The notes: generated by a model from the letters alone, not told the origin. 64,000 nt of DNA from Caballeronia concitans (GCF_001544615.1 NZ_FCNV02000016.1:1-64000); one strand, 5' to 3'; shown: positions 25,652 through 36,338, numbered from the stretch's first letter. Made by a program: numbers and translations.

Positions 25652-26404
25652 TCAATAAGCGCCGGACAACAACGCGCCCGCGCCGGGAACGATCGGTTCC
25701 AAATCGAGATTGCGCAACATCGCGTACGTCGTGGCGATGGCAGCGGTGATGACGGGCTTGCCGGTCATCGCTTCGACCTTTGCGACGGCGGGCAGCGAAG
25801 GCATTTGCACGCATGCCGACAGCACGATGGCATCCGCATCCTGATAGTTCAGCTTCGAGACGATTTCCGGCAGACGCGACGGATCATGACGGCCGACATC
25901 GAGATTGTCGGGAATTTCGAGCGCCGTCCAGTCGATGACCTCATACCCTTCACTGCCGATGTAATCGACGACGAGTTCCGTCAGCGGCTTCATATACGGC
26001 GCAACCACGACGATCTTCTTCGCGCCGATGACCTTCAATGCATCGACGAGCGCGCCCGCGCTGGTGAGCACCGGCGCATGCGCGCCGTTCTCCGTCGTGT
26101 GCTTCGTCAGACGTTCCTGTGACACGCGGTGATAGCCGCGTCCCACCGCCATGATCGCGACGAGACACGCGTAACCCAGCACATCCACACGTGCATCCGA
26201 CAACTCGATTGCGCAGCGGTCCGATTCCGCATCCATTGCCGCGAGTTCTTCCTTGACGACCTTCTTCATGCGCATGCGGCTCGAATGGAATGTGAAGCGC
26301 TCGGGCCGGATGGTTTCGCGCAGACGCAGCATCGCGGGGATTTCGGTTTCCATCGTCGTGTTCGAACTCGGCACGATCTGGCCGATGCGATAGGTCTTGA
26401 ACAT
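25652..26404 (-). CDS. nicE: Maleate cis-trans isomerase NicE
   Basis: The 250-residue protein of the Asp/Glu racemase superfamily starts at ATG 26404 (MFKTYRIGQIVPSSNTTMET), behind AGGAGC. The two catalytic cysteines are Cys80 (LGYACLVAIM) and Cys198 (LSACVQMPS), as in known maleate isomerases. It converts maleate to fumarate, ending the pathway in the TCA cycle. It is the first gene of the minus-strand nic operon and carries a proposed NicR site at 26467-26478. Confidence 0.93.
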   Translation of the reverse strand: MFKTYRIGQIVPSSNTTMETEIPAMLRLRETIRPERFTFHSSRMRMKKVVKEELAAMDAESDRCAIELSDARVDVLGYACLVAIMAVGRGYHRVSQERLTKHTTENGAHAPVLTSAGALVDALKVIGAKKIVVVAPYMKPLTELVVDYIGSEGYEVIDWTALEIPDNLDVGRHDPSRLPEIVSKLNYQDADAIVLSACVQMPSLPAVAKVEAMTGKPVITAAIATTYAMLRNLDLEPIVPGAGALLSGAY

Positions 26405-26466
26405 GAAAGCTCCTGGCAGGTGTCGGAAGGCCGTTCCCGGAAGAGGACGACTCGTGCACAAAGTCT

Positions 26467-26478
26467 AGCGTGTACGTT
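26467..26478. promoter_or_regulatory. Proposed NicR operator 3 (nicE operon promoter)
   Basis: AGCGTGTACGTT, one mismatch from AGCG-N4-CGCT, 63 bp upstream of the nicE start in the 285-bp divergent region with nicC. Confidence 0.55.
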
Positions 26479-26560
26479 ATAAAACGACAATACGAACAAA
26501 AACATTCATGCACCATGGTGATGAGGGGTTTCACTATCTGTGCGGATATATGCCGAATAG

Positions 26561-27856
<1,296 letters not shown>

Positions 27857-27929
27857 GTTTTTTTGGCCGCCTCGCGTTTGTCGGGGCGGCAGGCTAGCAT
27901 CAACGTCATTTGCCAACGAGGTTCAGGTC

Positions 27930-28433
27930 ATGTCTCATCCACGCCCGGTCGATGGTCCGGTCACGCTCTGCGTGAACGGGCACACGCGCACCATCGAATT
28001 CGTGGCGTCGGATGCTCCCTTGCTGACGGTTCTGCGCAACGACTTCGAACTGAACGGCCCAAAGTATGGCTGCGGCCTGGGACAGTGCGGCGCGTGTACC
28101 GTGATCGTCGATGGCCAGGCCACGCGCTCGTGCGTCGTCCCTGCCAGTGCTGCGGTCGGGCGCGATATCGTCACGCTCGAAGGACTCGGCACGCCGGAGA
28201 AGCTGCATTTCATTCAGCGCGCGTTCATTGAAGAACAGGCGGCGCAATGCGGCTACTGCCTCAACGGCATGGTCATGAGCACCAAAGTGCTGCTCGAACG
28301 CAACGCGTCTCCCACCGATGCCGACATCCGCGACGCCTTGCGCTACAACCTCTGCCGATGCGGCACGCACATCGAAATTATGGAGGCGGTGCGCCGGGCC
28401 GCTCACTATCAACAGCCGCAAGATGAACAGTAA
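27930..28433 (+). CDS. nicA: Nicotinate dehydrogenase iron-sulfur subunit NicA
   Basis: The 167-residue protein carries two 2Fe-2S clusters: the plant-ferredoxin type (Cys48, Cys53, Cys56, Cys68 in CGLGQCGACTV) and the helical type (Cys107, Cys110, Cys142, Cys144 in CGYC and LCRCG). It transfers electrons from the molybdenum subunit to cytochrome. The start at 27930 is chosen over long in-frame extension into nicC. It overlaps the next gene by 11 nt. Confidence 0.93.
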   Translation: MSHPRPVDGPVTLCVNGHTRTIEFVASDAPLLTVLRNDFELNGPKYGCGLGQCGACTVIVDGQATRSCVVPASAAVGRDIVTLEGLGTPEKLHFIQRAFIEEQAAQCGYCLNGMVMSTKVLLERNASPTDADIRDALRYNLCRCGTHIEIMEAVRRAAHYQQPQDEQ

Positions 28434-30705
28434 AACGAGCGACCTTTTGGAGAGGGCGGAAGCGCTTCCCGATCTCGTCGATGCGCCGTCGTCGACGCGT
28501 CGCACGCATACTTATCGCTGGCCGGCTTGCGAGAACGATCGATTTGCATCGCTGGAAGTGAGCGCGAATATGACTTCGGCCGGCGCATTGCGCAGCTACC
28601 AGTACCGCGTCTCGCTGGACAAGACGGTATCGCGGACCGGATTATTCTCGCCCGACTGGCGGCCTGCGTCTTCTTTCGTCTATCGTCACGTTCATGCGTC
28701 GCTCATGTTCGATGATGCAGCGCATGCCATACCGCCGCATGCGCATGTGTTCGCGCGCGAGTCGTTCATGGACGAGACAGCGAGCGAACTTTGCGTCGAT
28801 CCTGTCGCCTTGCGACTACGCCATCTAGACCTCGATGACGATGCCGCCGCACGCGAAGTCGTGCGCATCGTCACGGAACGGGCGGCGTGGGGGCGCAAGG
28901 CACGGCCCGCTGCAGGCGCGCAGTGGCTGCAAGGCCGCGGCTTCGCAATGGACGGCGAGCGCGAAGGCGAGCCGAACTGGTCCGCGTGGATCGTCGATGT
29001 GGATGTCCATCGGCAGACCGGCGATGTCGCGGTACGCCGTGTCGTCGCCGGATATGGCGAAGGGCGCGTGCCGGTGTTGAACGGCGTGCCGCATACGCTG
29101 ATCGAGAGCGCGGTATCGCTGGCGCTGGGGCAGTCGTTCAAGACTCGACCGACACATGATGAAGCGATAACCGATGCAAAGCCGCTGTCGCTCGATCTCG
29201 CGGCATCGCTTGAAGACGCGTTATCGAAACCGGACGCACAACGGGCAACAGCACCCGCAGCCGCCGCCATAGCGAACGCAATTTTCGATGCCACTGGCGT
29301 CCGCTTCCGGCAACCGCCGTTCGACTCGAAGCAACTGCAAGCGCAACTCGCAGCCGCGCAACCCGTGCCTCCCGGCGCGAGCGCGCCACGTCCAAACCGC
29401 ATCCAGCGGCTTCTCGCTGGCGGCGGCGTCGCCGGTTTCGTCGGCGGGCTCATTGGTCTCGCGTGTGCGATCGTTGCGGGTCCGGCGAAGATCGCGCCCA
29501 TTGCGCCGGGCAGTCTCAATGCCTCGACATGGAGCGCGGCAACGCTCGAACGCGGACGGCAGGTCGCCATTGCCGGTGACTGCGCGGTGTGTCATACGGC
29601 TTCCAACGGTGCGACGAATGCGGGTGGCTTCGCGCTCGAAACGCCGTTCGGCACCATCTATTCGACCAACATTACGCCGGACGCGGAGACGGGCATCGGC
29701 ACATGGTCGTATCCGGCATTCGAACGCGCGATGCGCAAAGGTATTGCGCGCGACGGCAGGCATCTGTATCCCGCGTTCCCTTATACGGCGTTCGCGAAGA
29801 TGAGCGAGCCGGACATGCTGGCGCTCTATGCGTACCTGATGTCGCAGCCCGCAGTGAAAAACGTTTCGCCCAAAACGAAGCTGCCTTTTCCGATGAGCCT
29901 GCGTCCCGCGGTAGCCGGCTGGAACTGGCTCTATCACGATGACAGCGAGTTCGTGCCCGATTTATCGAAATCGTCGATGTGGAATCGTGGCAAATATCTC
30001 GTCGACGGCGCCGCGCATTGCGGCGCGTGTCATACGCCGCGCAACCGGCTCGGCGCGGAAAAGGGCGGACTTGCGTATCTTGCCGGCGGCGAAGCAGAAG
30101 GCTGGGATGCGCCCGCGCTGGTCGGCCATCGCGGACCGGTGCCGTGGACCGAGAAGGCGCTGTTCGACTACCTCCGCACGGGCTTCTCGAAGGAACACGG
30201 CGTCGCCGCAGGCCCGATGGGACCGGTCGTAGCCGGACTGTCACAGCTTCCTGAATCCGATGTAAAGGCCATTGCGCACTACCTCACCTCGCTGTCTCCA
30301 CCGGTCGACGATGCCGCCGCCGAACACGCGGTGCAGAAGCAATCGGCGGGCGCGGATGTCGTCAGCGTGATGGGGCTGGAGCGCGGACGACGCACCTTCG
30401 AGACTGCGTGCGCGGTATGTCACGCTAGTTCGGGCGGCGTCGGACATTTGGGCGTGAGGCCGCTCATGGGCCTGAACACGAGCGTGGCGCAGGCGCGGCC
30501 GGATAACCTCCTGCATGTGCTGCACAACGGCATCGACGATCCGGCAACGGCGGAACTGGGCTACATGCCAGGCTTCCGCGATGTCTACGATGACAAGCAG
30601 ATGGCCGAGCTTGCCGCGTACATTCGTGCGCGCTATGCACCGGACCAGCCTGCCTGGACCAACCTTGAGAACGCTTCCGCCCGGGCCAGGCACGCGGCGC
30701 ACTGA
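28423..30705 (+). CDS. Triheme cytochrome c subunit with a vestigial molybdopterin-domain remnant
   Basis: The protein has 760 residues. Residues 1 to about 310 resemble only the last part of a xanthine-dehydrogenase large subunit (for example LQGRGFAMDGEREGEP, WIVDVDVHRQTGDVAVRRVV, IANAIFDATGVRF), and the GxGE catalytic motif is missing. A membrane segment follows (about 329-350), then three c-type heme motifs: C387AVCH, C533GACH and C663AVCH. The cytochrome part equals the C-terminal half of fused NicB proteins, passing electrons to the respiratory chain. The catalytic molybdenum protein is encoded elsewhere (20796-23069). This looks like a fusion whose catalytic half has been shrunk or lost. 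Confidence 0.85.
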   Translation: MNSKTSDLLERAEALPDLVDAPSSTRRTHTYRWPACENDRFASLEVSANMTSAGALRSYQYRVSLDKTVSRTGLFSPDWRPASSFVYRHVHASLMFDDAAHAIPPHAHVFARESFMDETASELCVDPVALRLRHLDLDDDAAAREVVRIVTERAAWGRKARPAAGAQWLQGRGFAMDGEREGEPNWSAWIVDVDVHRQTGDVAVRRVVAGYGEGRVPVLNGVPHTLIESAVSLALGQSFKTRPTHDEAITDAKPLSLDLAASLEDALSKPDAQRATAPAAAAIANAIFDATGVRFRQPPFDSKQLQAQLAAAQPVPPGASAPRPNRIQRLLAGGGVAGFVGGLIGLACAIVAGPAKIAPIAPGSLNASTWSAATLERGRQVAIAGDCAVCHTASNGATNAGGFALETPFGTIYSTNITPDAETGIGTWSYPAFERAMRKGIARDGRHLYPAFPYTAFAKMSEPDMLALYAYLMSQPAVKNVSPKTKLPFPMSLRPAVAGWNWLYHDDSEFVPDLSKSSMWNRGKYLVDGAAHCGACHTPRNRLGAEKGGLAYLAGGEAEGWDAPALVGHRGPVPWTEKALFDYLRTGFSKEHGVAAGPMGPVVAGLSQLPESDVKAIAHYLTSLSPPVDDAAAEHAVQKQSAGADVVSVMGLERGRRTFETACAVCHASSGGVGHLGVRPLMGLNTSVAQARPDNLLHVLHNGIDDPATAELGYMPGFRDVYDDKQMAELAAYIRARYAPDQPAWTNLENASARARHAAH

Positions 30706-30720
30706 GGCTGCGACGGGCGC

Positions 30721-30890
30721 TCATGACGTCCGAGAGACCATCGCAACCCACCGCACTTTGCGGTGCTCGAAGCCGCAAAGGCATGGCTGAACGCCGGGCA
30801 ACGCGGAATGCGATTGACCGTCGTCACGCGTCAGCACAGCCTGCTCTACGCGCAGGGTGCCGACTTACACACAGGGTGCTTTATGACCTC
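30721..30890 (+). pseudogene. Remnant of an XdhC-type maturation factor gene
   Basis: The frame reading [24 protein letters not shown] (about 30755-30830) resembles the N-terminus of XdhC/CoxI proteins, which insert sulfurated cofactor into xanthine-dehydrogenase-like enzymes. The expected TWGSSPRP-type continuation is garbled, and no further domain follows. Its position right after the dehydrogenase genes fits. The match is short, so confidence is moderate. Confidence 0.4.
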
Positions 30891-30932
30891 TAGTAAGGAA
30901 CTGCGTGAGGGGACTCGAACGGCGGCTACTGA

Positions 30933-30953
30933 TTGCCGAAAGACATTCGGCAA
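30933..30953. repeat. Perfect hairpin upstream of the nitrile hydratase genes
   Basis: Arms TTGCCGAA and TTCGGCAA with a 5-nt loop; no T-run follows, so it is not a standard terminator. It lies about 170 bp before the nitrile hydratase alpha gene in an otherwise featureless leader. Confidence 0.35.
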
Positions 30954-31125
30954 CTTAGGGGACGAACGACAGATAGGGGTCGGAATCAAACGTCGGCAAA
31001 TTTGCGTCGACGTTCGAGCGGTTTCGCCGCGCAGCACGTCGGCGGGGCGCGTACCTTCCTGTTTGCATTTGCGTCTTGCGTCACCCATACTCCTTTCCGT
31101 AAGGGGATTATCCGGGCAATCTGCG

Positions 31126-31794
31126 ATGAACCGCAGCTTTTCTAAAGGCGACCAGCGGGAGCATGCGCATGCCGACGCGCACGACCACAACGGTAGTGCG
31201 TTGTCGGAGATGGAGTTACGTGTCCGTGCGCTGGAGTCCCTGCTGGTCGAGAAGGGGTACGTCGATCCCAGTGCTCTCGATATCCTGATCGAGACGTACG
31301 AGCATAAGGTAGGGCCACACAATGGCGCGCGCGTAGTTGCGAAGGCGTCGAGCGACCCGGCGTTCAAGCAATGGCTGCTGCGCGACGCTACCGCCGCGAT
31401 CGCGTCGCTCGGCTACGCAGGCAGGCAGGGCGAACACATGGTGGTGCTGGAGAACACGCCCGCTGTGCACAACATGGTGGTCTGCACGCTGTGCTCCTGC
31501 TATCCCTGGCCGGTGCTTGGGCTGCCGCCGGTTTGGTACAAGTCGGCGCCTTACCGGTCGCGCGCGGTGATCGATCCGCGTGGTGTATTGAAGGAGTTCG
31601 GGTTCGAATTGCCCGCCGAAGTAGAGTTCCGCGTGTGGGATTCCACCGCTGAGGTCCGGTATCTGGTGTTGCCCATGCAGCCTCCCGGAACCGAGGACTT
31701 TTCCGACGAGGCGCTGGCTGAACTCGTAACACGTGACTCGATGATCGGGACAGGATTGCCAAAGACACCGGAATCGAAACAGGAGTCCGCATGA
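31126..31794 (+). CDS. nthA: Nitrile hydratase alpha subunit, cobalt type
   Basis: The 222-residue protein starts at 31126 ([19 protein letters not shown]); the longer frame from 30763 runs through non-homologous sequence. The metal site is [10 protein letters not shown], with Cys120, Cys123 and Cys125 as ligands; Thr rather than Ser at the second position marks the cobalt type. It hydrates nitriles to amides together with the beta subunit. It overlaps the beta gene by 4 nt (ATGA). No amidase gene is next to it. Confidence 0.94.
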   Translation: MNRSFSKGDQREHAHADAHDHNGSALSEMELRVRALESLLVEKGYVDPSALDILIETYEHKVGPHNGARVVAKASSDPAFKQWLLRDATAAIASLGYAGRQGEHMVVLENTPAVHNMVVCTLCSCYPWPVLGLPPVWYKSAPYRSRAVIDPRGVLKEFGFELPAEVEFRVWDSTAEVRYLVLPMQPPGTEDFSDEALAELVTRDSMIGTGLPKTPESKQESA

Positions 31795-32441
31795 ACGGCG
31801 CACAAGACCTCGGCGGCATGCAGGCATTCGGTCCGATACAGGCGCAAGCCGACGCCTCGCTCTTTCACGCTGACTGGGAGCGCCGGGTGCTGGCAATCAC
31901 GCTGGCGATGGGCGCGGTCGGCAAGTGGAACATCGACATGTCTCGTGCCGCACGCGAAGGCTTGCCGCCTGCGCAGTACCTTTCGAGCAGCTATTACCAG
32001 ATCTGGGTGGAGGGACTTGAAAAGCTGCTGCAGAGCACGGGCCTGGCAACTGCGGAGGAGATTCGGACCGGTGTGTCGAAAAGTGCAGCAGCACCGGTCC
32101 CTCGTGTATTGATGGCCGACCAAGTAGCCGCCGCGCTGCTCCGGGGCAGCCCTGTCGATCGTCCCCCGGCCGCCCGCGCACGCTTTAACGTCGGCGACAG
32201 GGTGCGGAGCCGTCCGCTAAATCCGCCTACGCACACCCGCTTGCCACGCTATTGCCGCGATAAACGAGGGACCATTATCGCCGTGCACGGTGCGCACGTT
32301 TTCCCCGATGCCAACGCGATTGGCCTCGGCGAACAGCCGCAATGGCTCTATACGGTGCGCTTCGATGCCGCCGAACTCTGGGGGACGGATACGACAGCAG
32401 CGTCGGTCTGTGTCGATTGCTGGGAGCCGTATCTCGACTAG
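31791..32441 (+). CDS. nthB: Nitrile hydratase beta subunit
   Basis: The 216-residue protein begins [17 protein letters not shown], the highly conserved beta N-terminus (MNGxxDxGGMxGFGPV). The C-terminal SH3-like barrel is [23 protein letters not shown] and [12 protein letters not shown]. It forms the substrate channel and helps bind the metal centre. Translation is coupled to the alpha subunit. Full length for the family. Confidence 0.95.
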   Translation: MNGAQDLGGMQAFGPIQAQADASLFHADWERRVLAITLAMGAVGKWNIDMSRAAREGLPPAQYLSSSYYQIWVEGLEKLLQSTGLATAEEIRTGVSKSAAAPVPRVLMADQVAAALLRGSPVDRPPAARARFNVGDRVRSRPLNPPTHTRLPRYCRDKRGTIIAVHGAHVFPDANAIGLGEQPQWLYTVRFDAAELWGTDTTAASVCVDCWEPYLD

Positions 32442-32463
32442 CCAAACGCCGGGTCTGCCTGAC

Positions 32464-32832
32464 ATGTCTTCCGATCAGCCCAACTTGCATCAACTGCGCA
32501 CCGCCTTGCCGGCGTTGCCTTTCGACGACGCAGGACCCGTTTTTAGTGCGCCGTGGGAAGCCCAGGCCTTTGCGATGACAGTGGCCTTGCACAGGCGCGG
32601 CATGTTCACTTGGGCCGAATGGGCACAATGTCTGAATCAGGCAATCTGTGACGCGCAGGCCGCTGGCGACCCGGACCGTGGCAACACGTACTACAGTCAT
32701 TGGCTGACGGCACTGGAGCGCATCAGCACCATCAAGCGACTGGTAACGGACGACATGCTTCGGCAGCGTCGCAATGCGTGGGAAGTCGCTGCACGCCGTA
32801 CCCCCCACGGGCACCCGATTGCGCTTGAGTGA
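32464..32832 (+). CDS. Nitrile hydratase activator (P14K/NhlE-like)
   Basis: The 122-residue protein starts at ATG 32464, 22 nt after the beta gene. It resembles the N-terminal helical part of beta subunits: FSAPWEAQAFAMTVALHRRGMFTWAEWAQCLNQAI and YYSHWLTALERI. Such accessory proteins escort the alpha subunit and insert cobalt by subunit swapping. The frame from 32290 upstream overlaps the beta gene and is not used. Confidence 0.88.
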   Translation: MSSDQPNLHQLRTALPALPFDDAGPVFSAPWEAQAFAMTVALHRRGMFTWAEWAQCLNQAICDAQAAGDPDRGNTYYSHWLTALERISTIKRLVTDDMLRQRRNAWEVAARRTPHGHPIALE

Positions 32833-33233
32833 CGACTATCGCACGCCTGTGGGATAGTCTGCTGCGCGCTGGATATCGACCATTTCGGCCAGTCGGGCAG
32901 TGCATACTTCCAGCCCGCTGCAGTCGAAGACTTCTCTAGAACCGGTCAGTCAGCTGCTCCGATTTTTGCGAACCGGAGAGCCCATAAGCGGGCGTTGGCG
33001 ACTTCACCAATCCGGCCAATTTCTGCCGCCCGCCTGCGCGTTGTCATGGTCACTCGAACGGCTGATCCGCTCCGGAACCTGCCGGACGCTCAACTCGCGC
33101 ATCTCGGCCTCCCCAACGCTCCCATCTATGCCTTTTGCGGTTGCAACTCGCCGCAGCACTGTCATTCGCGAGCCGGTGCATGCGAAGGACGGTGGGCGAG
33201 CCGGTCTTCAAGACGTAAAGCGGACGCGGACGA
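32833..33233. other. 400 bp without a gene
   Basis: No convincing open frame, RNA or terminator between the nitrile hydratase operon and the convergent HNH gene. Confidence 0.4.
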
Positions 33234-34391
33234 TCATAGGTTCCGAAAGTAGTCCTTATGTAAGCCAAGCTTTGCGCCTATGTCGGCCAACTGGGGATGC
33301 ACGAGATTCCCGAGCTTGTGAGCGAGAAAGTCAGACATAGGAACGTCAACGCCGCGCTGCAGCTGTCGATATAGGACCAATACCCGCCCGTGCCCAAGCG
33401 CGGCTATGTCTTCCTCTCTCAGATTCTCTTTGCTGGCACATCTTATGACCCAATTCATTGACTCGCCAATGTTCAGATTGACCGCAACACCGTCCGGAAC
33501 AGGAAGGATTGCTATCGTGATGCAGGTCGAGTCACCCATTATTCGGCTGAAGCGAGGGTCGTGCATTTTCATTAGGTCGGTCGTTCCGTTAATCTCGGGT
33601 ATCTCCTCGTCAGGACGATGCCAGAGCCCCTTATACAACTGTGCCGCATATTCTGTGTCGAGGGCTCTTTGACCAAACAGTGAATAGGCAATGCCTATCG
33701 CAAGTTTCGCCATGAATCGAACGTCGTAGCTGATGTATAGCGACAGCTGATTTTTCCGCGACCCGCTACTGGTACAGTTACTCACGAAGAACGCGGCCCT
33801 CGTGCGATCCAGCTCGTCGGGCTCCTCAAAACCGATTGTTTTCGGGTCCGCTCCAAGCACCGTCGTGCACATTACTTTCTTTACCCGCCTTCCCTCGAAC
33901 GCGTCTCGAAATGCTCGCCATGGAAGCAGCGGATTCTTCCCAGACCGCTCGCCGAACATGAAATATGCGCGGCTTTCCACGTCCTTGGCAGTGCGGGGAT
34001 TCCCTCCCGTGTACCAGTAAAGGCGCTCATCGTGCTGCCGCACCCAGTAGACCTGCTCCCCTAGCGGTCCAAGCCATGATTCACATGTCTCGCCGGTCCG
34101 CATCTGCGGCGGCGCGAGATCCGACTGCCCCATACATATCAATGGCAAGCCAGCATCGCTTTCAGGGTCGAACGTCGAATATGCTATTTCCCTCAACTTG
34201 TTTGAGACGAACCAATTTTTCTCAAACCCGGCGTCTACAAAAAGGCCCAGATTGCTGTTGCATCTCTTGCACACTGACCGAACCTTGAACTGATCCGGTG
34301 CGTACGCCCCTCCGAGACACTGCGGTATAACGTGCTCAAGCGTGAATTCCTCTTCCGCTTTTACGTTGCAGCAGTAGATACATCGCTTCAT
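33234..34391 (-). CDS. HNH endonuclease-domain protein
   Basis: The protein has 385 residues. The N-terminal 60 hold a zinc-type HNH motif: CIYCCNVKAEEEFTLEHVIPQCLGG followed by CKRCNSNLG, with the EHVIP His-pair region and CxxC pairs (seen as two blocks). The rest (YWVRQHDERLYWYTGG, FAVSNCTSSGSRKNQ-like, MAKLAIGIAYSLFG) has no recognised family. GC and codon use look lower than in neighbouring catabolic genes. HNH proteins of this size often belong to restriction or phage-defence loci; a short membrane protein encoded just upstream supports that but does not prove it. Confidence 0.75.
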   Translation of the reverse strand: MKRCIYCCNVKAEEEFTLEHVIPQCLGGAYAPDQFKVRSVCKRCNSNLGLFVDAGFEKNWFVSNKLREIAYSTFDPESDAGLPLICMGQSDLAPPQMRTGETCESWLGPLGEQVYWVRQHDERLYWYTGGNPRTAKDVESRAYFMFGERSGKNPLLPWRAFRDAFEGRRVKKVMCTTVLGADPKTIGFEEPDELDRTRAAFFVSNCTSSGSRKNQLSLYISYDVRFMAKLAIGIAYSLFGQRALDTEYAAQLYKGLWHRPDEEIPEINGTTDLMKMHDPRFSRIMGDSTCITIAILPVPDGVAVNLNIGESMNWVIRCASKENLREEDIAALGHGRVLVLYRQLQRGVDVPMSDFLAHKLGNLVHPQLADIGAKLGLHKDYFRNL

Positions 34392-34569
34392 ATATATTTT
34401 TGGAGAGTACTTCCATATTTTGCTGTCTGAGCTACGGGCAATGTGAAAGGCGCAAGCTTTCCACAGGGCCGGACGTTGCTAGCGTAATGAGCGCTCGAAC
34501 CCGTCTTGGCTATCTGGATATCGCTCTTAGCATGTCCTCACTATCGTCTGCTTCAGCGCGCGATGCATT

Positions 34570-34821
34570 CTATCTAGGTACTGGTCGGCAGCACTCAGCC
34601 ACAAATTTATCGAACTTTGGCGTGTAATGTGCCAAACGGTCGATGAAGTACACGCTGGCGTCGAACAACCGATCTTTGCCGAGCTCGCCCGTCCAGACGA
34701 ATACAAGAAGCGCTGCGTTCATCGCCGAGACGAAAGCCGCTTTTGTGTCCATCACGCTTACCCACTTGCGAGAAATCTCGGCGGTGGCTTGGAATGCTTT
34801 CAGCTTGTCAGGGTCGGACAT
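34570..34821 (-). CDS. Short membrane protein like the N-terminus of Pycsar/CBASS effectors (possibly truncated)
   Basis: The 83-residue frame contains AFQATAEISRKWVSVMDTKAAFVSAMNAALLVFVWTGE (read in two parts), the W-x-DxKAAF-x-N-ALL pattern of the two-helix membrane effectors known as DUF5706/PycTM. Family members are normally about 160-200 residues, so this is probably a truncated copy; the second helix region is absent. It is followed by the HNH gene on the same strand after about 180 bp. No cyclase gene is visible in the window. Confidence 0.45.
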   Translation of the reverse strand: MSDPDKLKAFQATAEISRKWVSVMDTKAAFVSAMNAALLVFVWTGELGKDRLFDASVYFIDRLAHYTPKFDKFVAECCRPVPR

Positions 34822-35110
34822 GCTTTATCGGGGAGAAAAAGGGCGAAGTGCGAATATTGCATAGGCCGCCTCGGTCGCTCTAGTCTTGTGTGGTTTTCGC
34901 GTCGTATTTGCAACACTTTGGCGGCTTGTTGTTCGGCGAGTGTGTCAAAGATGTCGACGCACGACCAACGCAGCCACTCGTCGCGGTGCGATACGACCGT
35001 CCAAGAGGGCTGTCCAACGCCAGATAGCTGAGTCGAGCGCCATTCTCGGTAATCTCCGCAAAGGCTCAAGAAACGTCGACGGCGATTGCCGGCGAGTGGC
35101 CGTTAAAATC
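34822..35110. other. Flank of the IS30 element, no gene
   Basis: About 290 bp between the short membrane protein and the left inverted repeat of the IS element. No recognised frame or signal. Confidence 0.35.
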
Positions 35111-36338
35111 GGCGGATTCAACCGGTCGATGCAACGATGCGATTAAATCGCTCAGCTGGCGTATCGAAGTTTAGTGTCTTTCTAGGTCGTTCGTTGAGCC
35201 GCCTGGCTACGGCGTCCAGCTTTGTCTGTGAGTAGGCAGATAGATCAGTACCTTTAGGGAAGTATTGCCTCAGAAGCCCATTCGTGTTTTCGTTCGAACC
35301 GCGTTGCCAGGGGTGCTGTGGGTCGCAGAAATAGACCTCAATGTCGGTAGCGACAGTAAAGCGGTGGTGGTCGGCCATCTCGGAACCTCTGTCCCACGTC
35401 AGCGACTTATATAGTTCCCGAGGTAACTTGCTGGCGTGTCGTATCAGCGCGTCAACCACAGCCTCAGAATCCTTGCTGGCGACCTTGACCAGCATCACAA
35501 ATCGACTTTGACGTTCGACGAGAGTTGCAATCTGGCTCGTAGCGTTGCCGTACAGCAGGTCACCTTCCCAATGCCCGGGTATTGCGCGATCCTCCGCTGT
35601 AGCAGGTCGTTCACTGATCGACACGGCGTCGCGAATGTTCGTGCGGCCTTCAGTTTTCAGTGTGTGGTGACGAGACCGGCGCATCGTTCGAGTGCGTCGC
35701 AAGTGCTCAAGCAATTCCTTCTTCAGGGCACCGCGAGCTTGGATATAGAGGCTCCGATAGATTGTCTCGTGCGACACCAGATAATCCTTGTTGACCGCAT
35801 AAGCATGTCTGAGCCAACCAGCAATCTGCTCAGGGGACCACTGCAGCTTCAGCTTTGCAGCGACAACTCCCGCCAGCGTCTGGTTTTGCACCAATTTGCA
35901 AACCTTCGGCCGACGTGCCCGCTCCCAGGCGAGCGCATCCGCCTGGCTCGCTCGATAGCCTCGGCTGCCCCCGTTGCGCTGTAATTCGCGACTTATCGTG
36001 GAAGCAGCGCGTCCCAGCCTGGCTGCGATCGACCGAATCGATAATCCGGACACCAGGGAGCGGGAAATCTCCTCGCGCTCAGCGAGCGTCAATACCCGTG
36101 CAGCGCGGTGCCTTTGCAGCGGCTGGATGCCGCCGGTCTCCGATAGTATTCCCTGAATCGAAGAATGGCCTCGATCGAACAGTTTGGCAATCTGATGAAT
36201 CGTATCGCCCTTGCGCCATCGGTCCCACATCAGCGCTTTCTGGGTCTCAGAGTAATAGATTCTCGGTCGCTGCTTCATTTGCAACACCTCCGCTGCTCAC
36301 GCTGATTCTAGGCGTTGCATCGACCGGTTGAATCCGCC
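35111..36338 (-). mobile_element. IS30-family insertion sequence, 1228 bp, intact
   Basis: The element is bounded by perfect 26-bp inverted repeats (35111-35136 and 36313-36338, starting GGCGGATTCAACCGGTCGAT when read inward). It encodes one full-length transposase whose stop codon lies inside the left repeat. No target-site duplication is obvious at the flanks (short duplications of 2-3 bp are expected). The element sits between the HNH/membrane-protein pair and the lipoprotein gene. Confidence 0.93.
35118..36278 (-). CDS. IS30-family transposase
   Basis: The 386-residue protein starts at ATG 36278 behind GGAGGTG. The N-terminus has two HTH motifs (DTIHQIAKLFDRGHSSIQGIL and LSIRSIAARLGRAASTISREL); the DDE core includes GHWEGDLLYG (first Asp), SLTWDRGSEMADH (second Asp) and PWQRGSNENTNGLLRQYFPKG (catalytic Glu). 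Ending within the terminal repeat is common for compact IS elements. Confidence 0.96.
   Translation of the reverse strand: MKQRPRIYYSETQKALMWDRWRKGDTIHQIAKLFDRGHSSIQGILSETGGIQPLQRHRAARVLTLAEREEISRSLVSGLSIRSIAARLGRAASTISRELQRNGGSRGYRASQADALAWERARRPKVCKLVQNQTLAGVVAAKLKLQWSPEQIAGWLRHAYAVNKDYLVSHETIYRSLYIQARGALKKELLEHLRRTRTMRRSRHHTLKTEGRTNIRDAVSISERPATAEDRAIPGHWEGDLLYGNATSQIATLVERQSRFVMLVKVASKDSEAVVDALIRHASKLPRELYKSLTWDRGSEMADHHRFTVATDIEVYFCDPQHPWQRGSNENTNGLLRQYFPKGTDLSAYSQTKLDAVARRLNERPRKTLNFDTPAERFNRIVASTG

Noticed and set aside
28692-29570. 292-codon minus-strand frame
   Set aside because: Antisense to the triheme cytochrome protein; shadow composition.
30763-31125. N-terminal extension of the nitrile hydratase alpha subunit
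   Set aside because: The extra 121 residues do not occur in the family; part of it matches an XdhC remnant in the same frame by chance of read-through.
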